Positions 35,302 to 49,200 are shown, counted from the stretch's first letter. The stretch is DNA of 64,000 nt from Cercis canadensis (GCA_003255065.1 QAOA01000712.1:614579-678578); one strand, 5' to 3'. Numbers and translations are program-made. The notes: generated by a model not told the origin, from the sequence alone.

Positions 35302-36239
35302 CTGATTCACAAGAATGTTTGAATCATGATGCCTTGTAGGTTAAATACTAGAATCACCACCATGAAGTCTTCTCTTTTTCAAGCCTGTTGTAGCATTTGT
35401 ATTTCAAAGAAACTTCTTGCAAGCATAATAACATGATCAAGCCAAAAAAATCACTACTAACAACAAGGGTGAAATGGCCACGATAGAAGTTCTGTTTCAT
35501 GCTTATATTGTTGTAAAACTCACTGTACATAGGTCCCAATAAAATGGAACAGGTGCCTGTGTCCAATGCGAAGATACCACTTTCAAGTTTTAGTTACCAA
35601 TCATTTTCAACAATGGCACTATCTAGGAAAACTGAAGTTTTATGCTTGAAGTATGGGCTTCCATATATCCATCAAGGAAGCTAATCAAAATCCTTTTAGA
35701 AGATTTTCACTTCACAAGTATATCGGTAGAATACCTAGAACAACTTTAACTTGGATCCCTTGCTGTTGCAGAAAATCCATTTCCTCCCCACCCTTGATGG
35801 GTTTTCTTTCTTTTCGATGGAAAATTTAGCTTTTGATCCATATCTAACTACGAGACTAGCTGAGCAAATGTTCACTCTCTTTTCTTTTTCTTCTTAGTTG
35901 TTTGTTTTCTTAACAAATTATTAAAAGGCACCCACTAACCAGTAAAACAGAGCATAAACTAACAGCTAAGTAAAACAGAGCATAACAAAAGGAAGTAAAA
36001 TGACGTGAAACTCGCACTATGGACAACCCATGTTCTTTTGCACGTAGAGCTCTTGACTGCCACGACCTAAATCCAGTCCCTTCCTGCTTAACTATAGCTG
36101 CAACAGAAACCCAAAACCGAGTTACATATACCCCTTACTGAGTTGACCCACCAAGTTTACATCTACCCCATGCATGCGATGGTTTTTTCACATACCAACT
36201 CATCCCCTTCACATACCAGCTCATCCTCATTCTTAACTA

Positions 36240-36428
36240 GTTGCTGCTAGTTAGCAAATGTCAGAAGATCAATTCGGGCACATACACCTTCTCCTCTTGG
36301 TGGATCTCCATGGGAACACCATCCCCATTGTTGTACACATTGATCAAGTTCTCTTCCACATCGATCACAACCTTGATGGAATCCATTGACGGATCTCGCT
36401 GCTTGTTATCGGCGGCATTGACCAAGAT
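36240..36428 (-). pseudogene. TOP2: Captured fragment of DNA topoisomerase II (GHKL ATPase domain)
   Basis: Minus-strand frame from 36428: ILVNAADNKQRDPSMDSIKV, then VIDVEENLINVYNNGDGVP and MEIHQEEKVYVPELIF. ILVNAADNK is the Bergerat N-box and NNGDGVP the ATP-lid G1 box of eukaryotic topoisomerase II. The fragment is closed by TGA where Gly is expected before HLLTSSN, and by TAG after SSN, so it is non-functional. It has the same orientation as the DUR3 piece. Two host genes in one MULE is the Pack-MULE pattern. Confidence 0.92.
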
Positions 36429-37061
36429 TCAAACATTGTTGTACTCATTGAGTTGCTGAGTTGCTACAGTAATCTTGGTCTCACTTGGTGAGTTGCTACA
36501 GTAAAAATGGGTACATGATGGTGCATCTTGCTGCTCTTTAAGAGCACGTAGTGAGCGGCTGTTGTTGGCATGGACAGTTAGAAGACTTGGTCTAGAGTTT
36601 GTTAGCTATGTTCTTGCTATGAGAATAAGTGCTAGTAGTAGAGCCCTTAGTGTTAGCAGTTGTGGTAATTTAGTTGCATGTATTTAGCAAATCATGAAGA
36701 GCACATGAGCATTAGGTGGTGTGCACTATGAAGTCAGGTTAGTGGAGCAGCAGTAGTTGTTATTTCTTTTCCTTTAAATTCCACAAGTTAGGAAGTCAGT
36801 GGGGGAAGAAAAATATTGTGTATTGTAGTTTACTCTCACCCTAAGAGAGCTTATATTTTCATTCAGTTCAAATTGGGACCTAACATAAATGGAGAAGAAA
36901 CATTGTTCATCTCTCAGAGAAACTCAGTGAAAGAGAGATGACACAGAGAGAGAGATGAGCGTGAGAGAGAGATGGTAGAGAGAGAAAGAGGTTGGCGGAG
37001 AGAGAGATTGGGGAAGAGAAAGATAAGAGAGAGAGAGAGAGAGAGATGAAAGAGAAATTTT

Positions 37062-37277
37062 TTAATTTTTTTTAAGGTGCCACGTCAGCATTTAACGGCC
37101 ACATCAGCACTTAACGTGCCACGTGGCCTTTTCTGTTAAGTCCAATTAACAGACATAAGCGGAGGACGAAAATGACCAACGGAACAATCTTCCAAGGACT
37201 AAAGTGTCGGTGAAAATCTTTGGAGGACTAAACTGTCACCGAACCTATCTTTCGAGGACCAAACAGGGGTTTTACTC
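37062..37277 (-). repeat. Right terminal inverted repeat of the Pack-MULE
   Basis: Ends GGGGTTTTACTC, the inverted match to 33488-33703, and is followed by the 9-bp duplication TAAATAAAA. Confidence 0.95.
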
Positions 37278-37676
37278 TAAATAAAATTGAAAGAAAAATA
37301 ACAAACAATAAGATTAAGATGAAACAACTCACATATCCTAAAATGCTCAATGAAAAATGAATTTTATCTCCATAGCATGGATCTAGTTCCAAATAGTTGT
37401 TTCCCACAATATATTTCAAAATTATTAGGCAACAGAAAAATAATTACAATATACTAGATAATCAATGCAATTTTAAATGCTGTCAATGGTAATAGCAACA
37501 TTTAATTCCTTGGAATTGCTTCAGGAACAGAGCCACACTTTTGTTTTGGAAGGAATTGGCTTAAGCACAAAAAAGATTACAGGAACAGAGAAGAATTGTA
37601 ATAGACATAGCCAAACAAATTTAAAAGGCTAAATATTGTTTAAATCATTGAGCTTATTCATGAAAGAAAATCAATC

Positions 37677-37772
37677 CTCAACTTAAATTGTAATACTTTT
37701 AGCACATATTCTCAACTTAAATTGTAATACTTTTAGCACATATTCTCAACTTAAATTGTAATACTTTCATGA
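37677..37772. repeat. 34-bp tandem repeat, about 2.8 copies
   Basis: CTCAACTTAAATTGTAATAC units start at 37677, 37711 and 37745. Confidence 0.93.
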
Positions 37773-37834
37773 AGTGGATATGATTTATTTCCATCTATAC
37801 TGAGCTTATTGGGTGAAATATGTTATTTGTGAAC

Positions 37835-37965
37835 CCTAGCGTTGGGCGCTAGCACCTTGGCCTCGAAGGGTGCTGTCGCTGGACCCCCAACGCTGAGCGC
37901 CAACACTCTAGCGCTGAGCACCAGAACCTAGCTGAGCGCCAGCACCCCAAAGCCTTCCATCCACT
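37835..37965. repeat. GC-rich GCGCTGAGCGCC-type repeat patch
   Basis: Alternating words such as GCGTTGGGCGCTAGCACC, GCTGAGCGCCAACAC and GCGCTGAGCACCAG stand out from the AT-rich surroundings. Similar words occur in the solo LTR at 55860-56125, so this is probably an LTR fragment. Confidence 0.5.
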
Positions 37966-39080
37966 TGATTTTTCATATTAAGCCTTCAACTTCAATTTTT
38001 CTAATACCCTACATATAAAAACAATAAAAAGGGATATATTTAGGACATTAATTTGGACTCTTTTATCTTATCATGAGTATGTTTCCTTTATGAAATAACT
38101 GAAGATAATCAAGTACTTCCCACCACGAATCCCAACCATATAAGCAACAAAACAAAGGCACAATAATTGAAACTAGACATTCGTCATTCCAGAAGCAGCA
38201 CTAAACATATGAACATCACTAATTGAAATAAAGACAAATTAGAAAAAGAAGAAACATTTGAGGATTAGTAAAGCACTCACCTGCTTAGTAAAACAAATTC
38301 TTCATTCATGAGAAATTTTCCAAACAGAGTAAACCTACTGAGAGAGAAAAATATTTGGTTAATTTTTTGCTTGAATGGCAGATTGATAATGGTCTAATGA
38401 CACCCACCATGAAAATTCGAAAGGATAGAGTTGTAGCTCAATATAAAGAGCAAATAGACAATCTATACAAGTAAACTACCTACCACCAATGGTATCATAC
38501 AAGGACAACAAATAGAGTTTGAGTGAAATGATCATAGGCCTAATGTTAGAAATGAAAAACTGAAGTTTAAAAAACTTCCAAGAATTATACAAGATTATCT
38601 ACACCACTTAGTTCAAGTGTAGGTATCTAGTTGAAAAGCAAAAACAACCTGTAATCACTAGCAGTGTCAAGTTCATAATCAGTGAACAACTTTTTTCTTT
38701 TCTTCATTTTTTTAAAAGAAAAAGAAAAATTTATTCCTTTGGCAGTGTTTAGATAGAACATGCCACTTGGGCAAAGGAGGGAGTTGAAATGAGGAAATAT
38801 ATGCTTCTTGACCTACATCAAATTCTTTTTCTTTCATCAATTTCTGCATGAGTATCTATGCATTTATATTAAGCATGTATTTATGAGTTTGACATGCTTT
38901 AAATTTGAGGATCCTATTAATGATACATCCAAATTAATAAGACATGAACAAATTTTATTGCAGTACCTATACTCTATTTTGTATTTGCTTCTGCACTTCT
39001 ATTAAAAACAAAATATTAATGCAAGAAGCTCACCTTCTTCAAGAAAACAGTTTTTAAAAATAGATTTCAAATAGGCCCAA

Positions 39081-41472
39081 AGTTTCTGTATTTTATTTTG
39101 TGTAATTGCATAGGTTTGGTGAGTATTTGATGAATGATAGAGAAACTGAGTATTTAAGTCAGATATCCACATGCCCAAAGGGAAAATTGGCTTCAAAAAG
39201 AGGAGGATTGAAGGGGCTGAGGATAGTAGCAAGGCTTGGGGAGCCAAACAAGTGGCTAAAGAGATTCAGTGCCTTGAAGTTAAAAGAAAGAGTAGAGCAG
39301 AACAAGGAGAATCAGGAGAAACAAAAGTGGGTTTGCAGGGGGTGACAAACATGCAGAGATGGATTGGGACACAAAGGATGGAAAATTAGGTGTATACTGA
39401 AAAGCTGAGAAACAAAAGAGAAGAGAATTCAGCAGTTCCCAATTTGCATTTTGAACAAGGCATTTAAAATGCAGAACACTTACAAGATCACTAGTGATCT
39501 TAGAGGCTTCAATATATGCAGTGTAGTAGGTAAGAGAAACAAGGGCAAGAGTTCTTAAAACCCCTTCTTTGGTTTGGTCTTGCTTGGTATAGGATTTATC
39601 ATTGCATAATCTTGGCTTAGGAAAAACTAACTAGTCGATAAGTTTGAGTTATGGCATCTTTATATGCACTTGATCAATAATCTATACACTGATCAAGGAA
39701 ATTTTAAGCAAATGAATAAGTCAATGACTGTGTGCCTATTCTAGGTGTCTTTTCTATGTTGAACTTAATTAACTGAAGCCATTTTCATTACAAATTTAGC
39801 ACTTACCTTTTTTTTCTTTCCAGCAAGCTCTTAAATGATTATCTGTGAGTTTGATTAGAGGGTGACTGATCCAAATTGACTAGACCCAGAAAACTAAAAG
39901 GGAACTCATTCTAAACTAAAACTCAAATATATATATATATATATAATTAACTGGAGTAGTAAAAAGCTGCAGATTNAGATTTAGCTTCATACTTCTAGTA
40001 GAGTCCCTGTAAGTAATTTTTAAAACTCTTCAAGCAAGTCTAGATCCTAACATATAAAAAATTATATATATCTCAAAGTCACCAACAAATATAGATATAC
40101 ACAAATAGATTTGGAGAAAAGGGCTCAAGAGGGGTATGCAGAAACAACCTCACCAAGTTAACGCTCTTCACTCCATATAGTATATGAGTTCACCCAGTTT
40201 TCTGCTAGTTACAACTATAGATGCCATCTTCGCACAACTAGTCATTACACCACCATAAGCTGACACGTAAAACATTTCCCTAATAGGACCATCATTTTGT
40301 AACACAATTGCCTTGAGGCTTGAGGGTGATAAGATTGTAATAAGTCCAAGTTCAAGTTTTATACCAAAAGAAGAGAAGACTTGAATTATATAAGATGATA
40401 TACTATGGATATTCAAACATGAAAGGTAATAGATGATTTCATGTTGTCATTTCTATAGGTGGACGTGGCATCCACAGTAGCATATTCAATTTTACCAAAG
40501 CAATAAGTGGTAAGATGTGGGGTGTGGCAAACCATTGAGTAGGAATTCTCATAGATTGGTAACAAACTAAGGAGTTCGTGTATGATGTTATATCCAGAAT
40601 TCAAGATTGGAGAAAAACCATGTCCTACACATGTATCAAGGGCTTGACATAATACATAAGCATTAATATTAGGAAAGATAAACATGGATTTATAGGCATC
40701 ACCATGCTGCCACCAATCCAAATATTAATAATCAGTGCATCCCAATCCAAATGTCAAAAGTATTTGCTACCCCTTAGATTAATTCTTTTCAAAGGATGCC
40801 ATAAATAGTAATTGAATCAAATATAACCACTATTCCGCAGCCCACTAACTAATAACAATTATACTAACGCCAACATAGCAACCCCAAATGCTAATGGCTA
40901 TTATGCAAGGGACCAAAAAGGATGGGGAAGAGAATCAAAAAATCTTTCGAAATCCCAACCCAAGATGAATTACCTGCAATAAAAATAATTAGTTAACTAG
41001 TGAATTTACACAAAAATGATAAAGAAATATAGAAGGAAAGGGATCTGATAATCTTTGTGAGAGAGAGATAGAAACAAAGACAAAACCTGAGGGAAAATTG
41101 AGCTCTACAACAACAAAATACAGTCTATGTCAGTGATGGCAGCAACAGGAGATGTCGACCGGCAAAGAGGAACACCTGTGAAAGTAGATTGGTAAATCGG
41201 AAACCTAGAAGGCTGAGGTGCAGTTGGGGCTGCCAGTTGTAGCTTGATGGAGACCAGAGAGGAATCCAAAGCGTACAGTGTAAAACTGAGAGCAATGTGC
41301 GAGCTAGCGAGACTAGGTGCGGCTGAGAGTGAAGGAGCGATCGGTCTGAGGCCTCTGTATTGGGGTAACTTAGCAGAGCCCTAGGGGATGGGAGAAGAAA
41401 TTGAAGAGGTGTAGTGATGGGAGAGAGCAATCGAAGGAAGAAGAAAAATGACAATTGTTTATAATTACCAAA
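39081..41472. other. Region without a recognised gene
   Basis: Contains an N at 39976 (possible contig join), an (AT)n run near 39930, and the unrecognised minus-strand coding-like stretch 40168-40721. CT-rich minus-strand sequence at 41100-41450 could be the untranslated leader of a transposon or gene. Confidence 0.35.
40168..40721 (-). pseudogene. Unrecognised coding-like fragments
   Basis: Two adjoining minus-strand open stretches have protein-like composition. 40721-40413 contains WWQHGDAYKSMFIFPN and YVLCQALDTCVGHGFSPILN. 40416-40168 contains IKLELGLITILSPSSLKAIV, QNDGPIREMFYVSAYGG and VMTSCAKMASIVVTSRKL. They may be two exons or one frameshifted gene. Both begin at non-ATG or weak starts. 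I do not recognise the family. A captured or decayed gene fragment is more likely than an intact gene. Confidence 0.3.
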
Positions 41473-41812
41473 TAGCCATTAATGAAAACAGGTAGTTCTC
41501 CGGTCAATGAGTTGTTTTGAGAACAAAAACATCTCTAACTTGTTTCGGTTTTCTTGTTTTTAAAACAACATTTTGAGAATAGTTTTTAAAACAATGAAAC
41601 AAAAACAGCTAAAACCAAAAAAGTTTTCTTGTTTTTTTTTTNTAGCCATTAATGAAAACAGGTAGTTCTCCAGTCAATGAGTTGTTTTGAGAACAAAAAC
41701 ATCTCTAACTTGTTTCGGTTTTCTTGTTTTTAAAACAACATTTTGAGAATAGTTTTTAAAACAATGAAACAAAAACAGCTAAAACCAAAAAAGTTTTCTT
41801 GTTTTTTTTTTA
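41473..41812. other. Unmerged contig overlap at N 41642
   Basis: 169 bp from TAGCCATTAATGAAAACAGG to a T run is repeated on both sides of the N with about one difference (CTCCGG versus CTCCAG). Assembly artefact. Confidence 0.92.
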
Positions 41813-41862
41813 AAAAAAAACTGAAAACAGTTTTTAAAAACAGATTTCAAACAGGCCCTTTA
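41813..41862. repeat. Harbinger/MITE-type terminus
   Basis: AACAGATTTCAAACAGGCCC at about 41839-41858 is preceded by ACTGAAAACAGTTTTTAAAA and followed by TTTA. The reverse complement GGGCCTGTTTG is a typical PIF/Harbinger end. It may be the true right end of the Harbinger element at 26.5 kb, or a separate MITE. Confidence 0.45.
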
Positions 41863-44800
41863 TCTTCTGACCCGACACTTCACTTTAGACCCGGCACTTT
41901 TAGAAAACGGCGTAGTTTTGCTTCCCAAGCTACCTGTTTTGATTAATGAGCTTCTTAAGGTTCTAAGTAAATCCACATCATTAATTCCCGTACCACCCAC
42001 TACTCAACGGGTCACGTTAGCATTTTCGTTAACACTTACTAATGGCTTGTTAACTATGATTTTTGGACCTATTTGATGGATGGATTTTTTAAAAATTTAT
42101 ATTATACAAAAAATTATTCAGGGATCTAAGTAATTATGAATGTATCTTTTAGATATTAAAATAATCTTTTACCCTTAAAATAAGGTTTGTGAATTTTCAC
42201 AACAAAAAAAAAAGTTAAAATAAGGTTTGGCCATTGAGGTCATACTATCCCATGTTAGAAGCCTCATCAATGTAATTTTATGTCTCTTGTAAAACACTAG
42301 TAATGCTATTTGTACAATACAACTTTCAAGTGATAGGACTTTTTATTTTTTATACTCAAGTTTAGTCATTTGTAGGGTTATACAAATTATAATTTATTTT
42401 TGTTATATGACAATATAAAGGTTCAAACTTTTGACTTATTGTAAATTATCTTTTTGAACTAAATGGGATTGTTATGCATTACTTGATAACTTTGATTAGA
42501 CAGAGGTATATAGGATGGGAGACACATTAAAAGGACAAGCGATCTCCTTCATATAACATTTGATGATTTTGATTTTGTTCAGATATCAAATCATATTTTA
42601 CAATATTTAATCTATTTCATTACTGACCGATATTCTAACACTAGATAGTGTACTTGAGTCAAATGGCCCAAACAGTAGAATATGTAATAATTAGCTAACC
42701 TGTACTTTGTTTGAGGGAAAGCAAACAATATATAGCGCTTGGTAGGTCCACACCCACACAGCTTGAAGCGCTTCAACTTAGCAAAAGCATCGGAGCTTGC
42801 ATGTGAATGAAGATGCATTAATTGAAGAGATCGTGATCATGATGGACTTGGTCTCCCATTCTGCCATTTCATATACATATTGTCGTTTCCTTGGATTGTG
42901 ATCTTTCCGTTCCTCACTTGTTATTGTGTGTTGCACGTTCTAGCTACTTGACAAAGTTTGGTCTCTCAAAATTCAGATGCTTATGCATAGATTTGCTTCA
43001 AAGGGATCATGTGATGAGAATGGTTCACAGAAAGATAACCCATCAATAGTAGATATTAAGAATAGGGACTGTATTTTCCAGCCAATAGGACAAAATAAAA
43101 ATTAAAGATATGCTTCTTGTCGTTATCGTCATTTTATCATACTATCATTACTTTCTCTTATAACTAGTGAAAAATTTGGATAGTTTGCAAGTATACTTTG
43201 TAAATTAGATTAATCTTAAATGTATGTTTATTTATTTGTGAAAACAAGTTGACAACCATGTTAAATTGAATTCTACTTCTTTTTTCCTGCAAGCATGATA
43301 ATTACCAAAACCGTGTCAAAGATGGAAACATTGCTAAACATGGAACCTGGACACATCATAGTCAAGATTTAAGAAAATCGGCAGTGGTTACTCACTGGAC
43401 CACAGCTGGTTGTTGTCATTTAATTGCACTAAGTCGGTCAAATCATACTCTTGAAGAATAATACTATATAAAGAGTTAGCTTCATTGAGTTTTAATCAAA
43501 CTCAATTAAACTATTTTCTATGCAATCCAAATAATATCACATTCATTAATGTAAAATATATAGTGTAATAAATGGTCAAATAGTGATGCGGTTATTTATT
43601 TATTTTTTATGTGAGTGATGATGTTGTCTTTAAAGTTTATGGAAAGTCATAACAAAAATATCAGTGTAACATAAACTTTCTTATAAACAAAAGAATAGTG
43701 TAATACAAATTAGTATGCAATAATTATTCTTGCTTTTGAGTATCTTTATTATTGTCGTTTTTTGCGGAACTATCACATGGGCATTAATTCTACTGTGCTT
43801 AGTAGGCCTTTGATTTAGCCCATACGTTTTATACACATCCTTTTCTCTTTGGTCCCTCAATTGGATGAATTTTATGTCGAGACGGAATTAATTAGTGAGC
43901 ACCATGGCCATCATGGATTCAGCGGAGCTTCAATAAAATAGCTTGGTCCACTTGGGTGACAGTGACAAGTCTCATTTTTCTTTTTCCTTCTATTTTTTTT
44001 TATAATTTTTTTTCTCTTTTTCTTTTTCATTATTCTTCAAATTTCATGTAAGAAATTATGTTCTTACCTTAGTTTTACCGGCAATTACTACAACAAGATA
44101 ATTTATCACTTTTATTATTTGCTTTTGCCTTTTCTTTTTATTTTTTAGTATTGTTTTATTTCCTTTTCTTAACTTAATGCAATTCTTTTGAACATTTTCC
44201 TTTACTATTTATTGGTGTATTATTAAGGATTTACTTGGTACAATTGAAAGTGAAATGATATATATAAAAAAATAGACCAATTGGAATGTTGCAATGTAAA
44301 TTATTTTATACTTATTTGTAATATACTTTGAGCTCTGAGGCATGCGTGCCTGAATGACATGAAAATCGTGAATCATACTCACATGGTAGAAGATTTCTTG
44401 CACAGCAAATGATGGGATCGGGGGATATTAATAACACAATTTTGGCGTCAAAAACAAAAGAAAATAGCTAGAAAAGAAAAAAGGCCACATAATTGGAAGG
44501 TGACATTCATGGCTACTTTCTACGTTTCTATCTCAGTTCACATGGTCAATAAATGGATTACAAACTCTCTATGCTAATTTATTGTAAGTCCCCTTCCCTT
44601 TTCCACTACAAGATATTGCATTTCCCATAAAAAAGACCTTTTTTCTTTTTTTAAAAAAAGCATTTGTGTGTGTACTTGCGAAATATATATTTTGTATTTT
44701 TTCTTTATCCTTTTAAATATATATTTTTAATATTTTTTATTACAACTTTAAATTTAAACACATAACTCACAAATTTTATAGAAAATATCAATATTACTCA

Positions 44801-46244
44801 ACTATAAACTGTTTGATTACCTTTTTAAATATTAGCATTAACTTTCTAGGGTTATCAAGCAAATTTTCAATGAAAATAACTTTTCTTGAGGTGGAATAAA
44901 TAAAACAAATTTTTTTGGATAACAAGTTTACATAGAGAAGTATGAAAATAACATGCAAATGATATACTATATAGAATGAATAGGCAGATAAGGAGATCAG
45001 GTTGATGTATTTTAGCTAACGGTAGTTGCAATGTCTCTTAAAATGCACCTTAAAAAAATTATATATGAGAAAAAAAAAAAAAGTCATTTACAAAGAAAGC
45101 AACGAGGCTTGATTCTCTCTTCTCACTATATCTTCCAAATTAATTATCAAACATTTAATTGTCAAACTTAAACCAATTTACCAATATCTTGCAATTATTT
45201 TATGTAATCTTAAGGTGGTTGGGAGAGTTGGAGACGTTTCACCTTTTGTGGATGGGCCATCAGTTCTTTGCCAATCTTCTTAAGCAATTAACCCACAAAT
45301 AGTATTCATAATAACTCTATGCTATTTGAAGTGGGTCCATTGACATGGAAATGGTTAAACCTAAAAGTCTCCCCTCTTTCATTGCCTTTTTATAACCACA
45401 AATTTAGAGCCGTTAGGAAAAGGCGATATCTATAATCTATGATCACATGCACAAGTGGAAATCATGTGTATGAGGTCATAATATACCTTGACAAATTTGC
45501 ATAACCACTTGTCAGCAAAACACAAACAAAATTTGCATAACCAATTAAATTGTAGATCAATTAATTACTAAGCTTCTTAGCAAAAAGAATATCTTATATT
45601 TAAAATTTTTTATTAATAAAATAAGAGTCTCAAAATACTTCCATGTAATATTTATTGCAAAACTTAAAATGTTGCAGTCAATATAATCTAACTTAATTAA
45701 AATATATATATATTTTTTTATGAAAAGTTACTAGTGTTGCATTATTGTACAAATAAACACCATAGGATTAAACAAAGAGCCCAGGGAAGGACCTCCCATG
45801 TGCCAATTGGTAACAAAGTTTAGAAGATGCAAAGGAAAATGATGAAGCAGAGATCTGCAGACGTGGGCCAGCAAGAAGTTGCCATGTGGGCATCTCCATG
45901 ATTTTTAATTGAACATCTCTGACACCCCATCTCACCCCCGCACACCCCCATAGAAATGGGATGATGGATGGCAGAAGAAGAAAACGTGAGAGAGAAAGTA
46001 GCATTGTGAGTTTAATAATTTCAATGCAGCTTCCAATCCATAAACAAACGCAAAACAAAATGGGTGAACTACATCTAATCTCATCTAATCTAAACTAAGC
46101 AAAAGCAGAGATCTTAAACCGCAGATCTCGCCTCTATGTTTAACGTGCAAGCTTGGTGAATGTTGACTCACTCTGTTGCTTCGCATCTACTGCACTCTCC
46201 CGCAGTAGATCTCTCTCTTTGTCTCTCACTTTAACACGTTAGAA
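41863..46244. other. Intergenic region, no gene recognised
   Basis: About 4.4 kb of AT-rich sequence. 42090-42178 is a fragment of the dispersed repeat also seen at 15876-15960. The open frames at 42612-42818, 44209-44403 and 45768-46058 show no domain. The last 200 bp are CT-rich and form the promoter and leader side of the gene at 46285. Confidence 0.5.
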
Positions 46245-46277
46245 ATGGTGGTGTTCATGTTTCGGATTGCAGCGTAG
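46245..46277 (+). other. Upstream ORF in the leader of the FLO11-like gene
   Basis: ATG at 46245 encodes MVVFMFRIAA and stops at 46275-46277, eight bases before the main ATG at 46285 and out of frame with it. Could dampen translation if it is in the mature leader. Confidence 0.4.
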
Positions 46278-46284
46278 TGTAACC

Positions 46285-49200
46285 ATGATGAGTAGCAGGA
46301 ATGGCCGGGAATCTCTGTTCGGAGCCAGAAATATTCCGGTGGGATCGCTGCAGCAGCATCATCGGCGAGGGCAAAGTTTGAATGGGATCTCCAAGGATTC
46401 CGACGAAAATCTCGATCTCTTTTCCAAGAATCGCCGCACTCTCTCCGTTGCATCTTCCGACGAATCCTCCGATGGTACGCCCATCGTTGTTCCCTATGCC
46501 ATTCTGCCCCCTTTTCTGTTTCCTTGGTTGATCTCAAGGACCGAAATACCCTCTTGTCTTCACTATGCATATTCATGTGCTTCTGTTTAGTACGGAGGAT
46601 AGTTTTGTCATTCCAGATGATACATTGATTGAGAATTTGTTTCATTTCTTTTTGATTTTGTTTGTATGCTTCAAACACTGCATGATGTTTTCGTTATCTC
46701 ATTGGAGGTCGTATGGGAATGAATGAAAATGATGTCTACTGAACAACCATAGAATGATTGATGAAACATGTGATATATTAATATTGTTTAGCAAAGCTGT
46801 TTGACCAAGTTGCGATTTTTAATTGGTTTCCTTTTCTGCATCTAAACTCTAAACCATACCCTGCAAATTCTCCCTGCCAGTGTTGCCAGAGTCAAGTTTG
46901 AAAGATGTTAATGCAAGTTATGCAGGAAAGATTGATAGGATTAAATCTGACGATTATTGGTTTTATTATCTTCACACATAGGCATAGCTGTACAGGCTCA
47001 AATGCCTTCTTCCTTCATCAACTAATTTGGGTTTGGTTTATGTAAGCGTTTGTGTTTTTGTACTTTTTGTCTTTATTTTGTTTTGGTGGGTGATCTAATT
47101 CTATAATGGTTATTTCTGGATACAGTTTCAGCGAAACTGCGGAGAATCTCAGTTGGATCAGCAAAACTGGCTAGAAATGGGATTGATGATCTATTATCAT
47201 CCACCGAAGGAGGAAAACACGATTATGACTGGTACATCTTATTGACTTTTTCATATCTATCACTAACAGATACTTTGATTTTTCAGTTAGCATGGTTGTT
47301 TTCTGTTCGCACCATGCATAGTAATCCCCTTGAGTAAAAGCTGTTTCCTGAATTGGCCAAAGCACAATCATAAGGAAAACCACATTTAGGGGAACAAATT
47401 ATTTAGAGTAAGTGGGAAACAGATAAAAATAAAGAATATATTACCAATTACATACAGAAAAGGTCATATGTTGATTATCTTTGATTTGAGATTATTCCTA
47501 ACTGGAAAGTCATAAATCTAAAATTAAATGCAGGAAAACTCCCTTTTCTGAACATGACTCTAAAGGGACTCTATGCACATTGCTAGGTGCATTAATAGAA
47601 GCAACTAATTACAAAAAAATTACCATTTTTTCCTGCAGACTCAAAGTTTAGATTACATGATTTTTGTTGCCTGGATCATATTTATTCAACTTTTTAAATG
47701 ACAGAATAGGAACTGCAAAATTGTTCGAGTTATAATCTGAGTTCAACAATGACACACTTACTATGGCACTGGTTGCCTTCTTTTGGTGCACACATATATT
47801 ATCATCTCTTCCTGATTTGTAATTATCGCTCTCTTTTATGTTTTTAGGCTTCTCACTCCCCCCGGGACCCCTGTTTTTCCATCATCAGAAGGTGAATCCC
47901 AACCTACTGTAGCTCCTCCAAGGAGCAGTGTTAGATCAACTTCAATCACTAAGGCTTCAAGGGTATGTGGTTTTCAATAATTTCTTCTTTCTGATAGTTC
48001 TTTCCAGATGTCTATGTGGTACCCTTGCTTACATTTTTAATAGAAATTGCTTGCTAACATTTTGGTTATCCTCCTCCCCACCAGCAAGAAGCCAGGATTG
48101 TTCTTTTTCTTTTGGTGGGTGGGGGGAGAGGGGCTAATTGTGTTTATACTTGCTATTTGGTGTTTCCAAATTTAAGCTTGTGTAGCCAATTTGTTTATTA
48201 CTTATTAAGTATTGCTTGTGTTTGTGTATATGCCTGTTGCAATCCTCCAATTCCTTTGATTACTTCTCCTACAACCCAACGTGCTCATTTTAAATCTTTG
48301 TTCTAGCTTATCGAAATTAACTGGCATACCAAATAATTAGACAATGCTTACATATCATCACCAAACAATACTCAGACTAATCTGCATAATTAGAAATTTG
48401 AATATCTTTCCTCTCATAATTGAACTAAAAATTTACTCAAGATAGCAGCACCTTCGTAAAGCATGATTTTCTTTCTAAATGTGTGTTTGAAATTTTAGTT
48501 TGAACAACAGAATCATATGCCATCTGAAATATGGGCAAAACTTTGAAATCTATGAATGTTATAACCCTAAAAGAGGGAGGCCAGGAGGGGGACAATGAAT
48601 AATTAATAACATCATCAAAAACTGTTAGTAATAGTGTTTCACAAGCTTAATGCTAATTTCAGTATATTGAAACAAATTGTTGTTCAAGAAATTCATGAGA
48701 ACTATCTGTATCATTTTTAATTCCTAAATTTGGCAGTCCTTTACTTCCTTTTTCTTTTGCCATATATTTTCTTTTTTCTTTTTTTTCGGGGAGGGGGTTG
48801 TGTTAAGGAGAATGCAAGGTTCCAGGGTTCAATATTCTCCCTGCATTGCACTCCTCAATTCCTTATCCAATTTTCGCTGCTACAGAACATAATTATGTAT
48901 TGAAAAATTAAATTGACTTGTTGAAAATGGTCCCCTAGACGCTATTATTTTTAAATTCTTAATCATGTATCGTTCAGCTTTCAGTTTCACAATCAGAGAA
49001 CAACAATCACTCCAGACCTGCAAGAAGCAGTTCAGTAACTCGGCCTTCTGTCTCCAGTTCACAGTACAGCACCTATTCTTCTAGCAGATCCTCCTCAATC
49101 CTTAACACAAGCTCAGCTTCAGTTTCATCTTACACTAGACCATCTTCTCCCATAACTCACTCACCATCAGCAGCAAGGCCTTCCACTCCCTCTTCCCGTC

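Larger units (their letters stand above)
37278..39080. other. Non-coding part of the Harbinger region
   Basis: AT-rich, with a 34-bp tandem repeat and a GC-rich patch listed separately. No protein motif found. Ends at the Harbinger-like terminus GATTTCAAATAGGCCC. Confidence 0.4.

Noticed and set aside
41125..41454. 109-residue minus-strand open frame rich in Leu/Ser/Pro
   Set aside because: Arises from CT-rich, repeat-like DNA. No motif; more likely an untranslated leader or spacer.
42612..42818. 68-residue minus-strand open frame with a nearby TATATAT
   Set aside because: No recognisable domain, no partner exons, composition like the surroundings.
46226..46678. 150-residue minus-strand open frame
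   Set aside because: Antisense to exon 1 and intron 1 of the FLO11-like gene. No domain.
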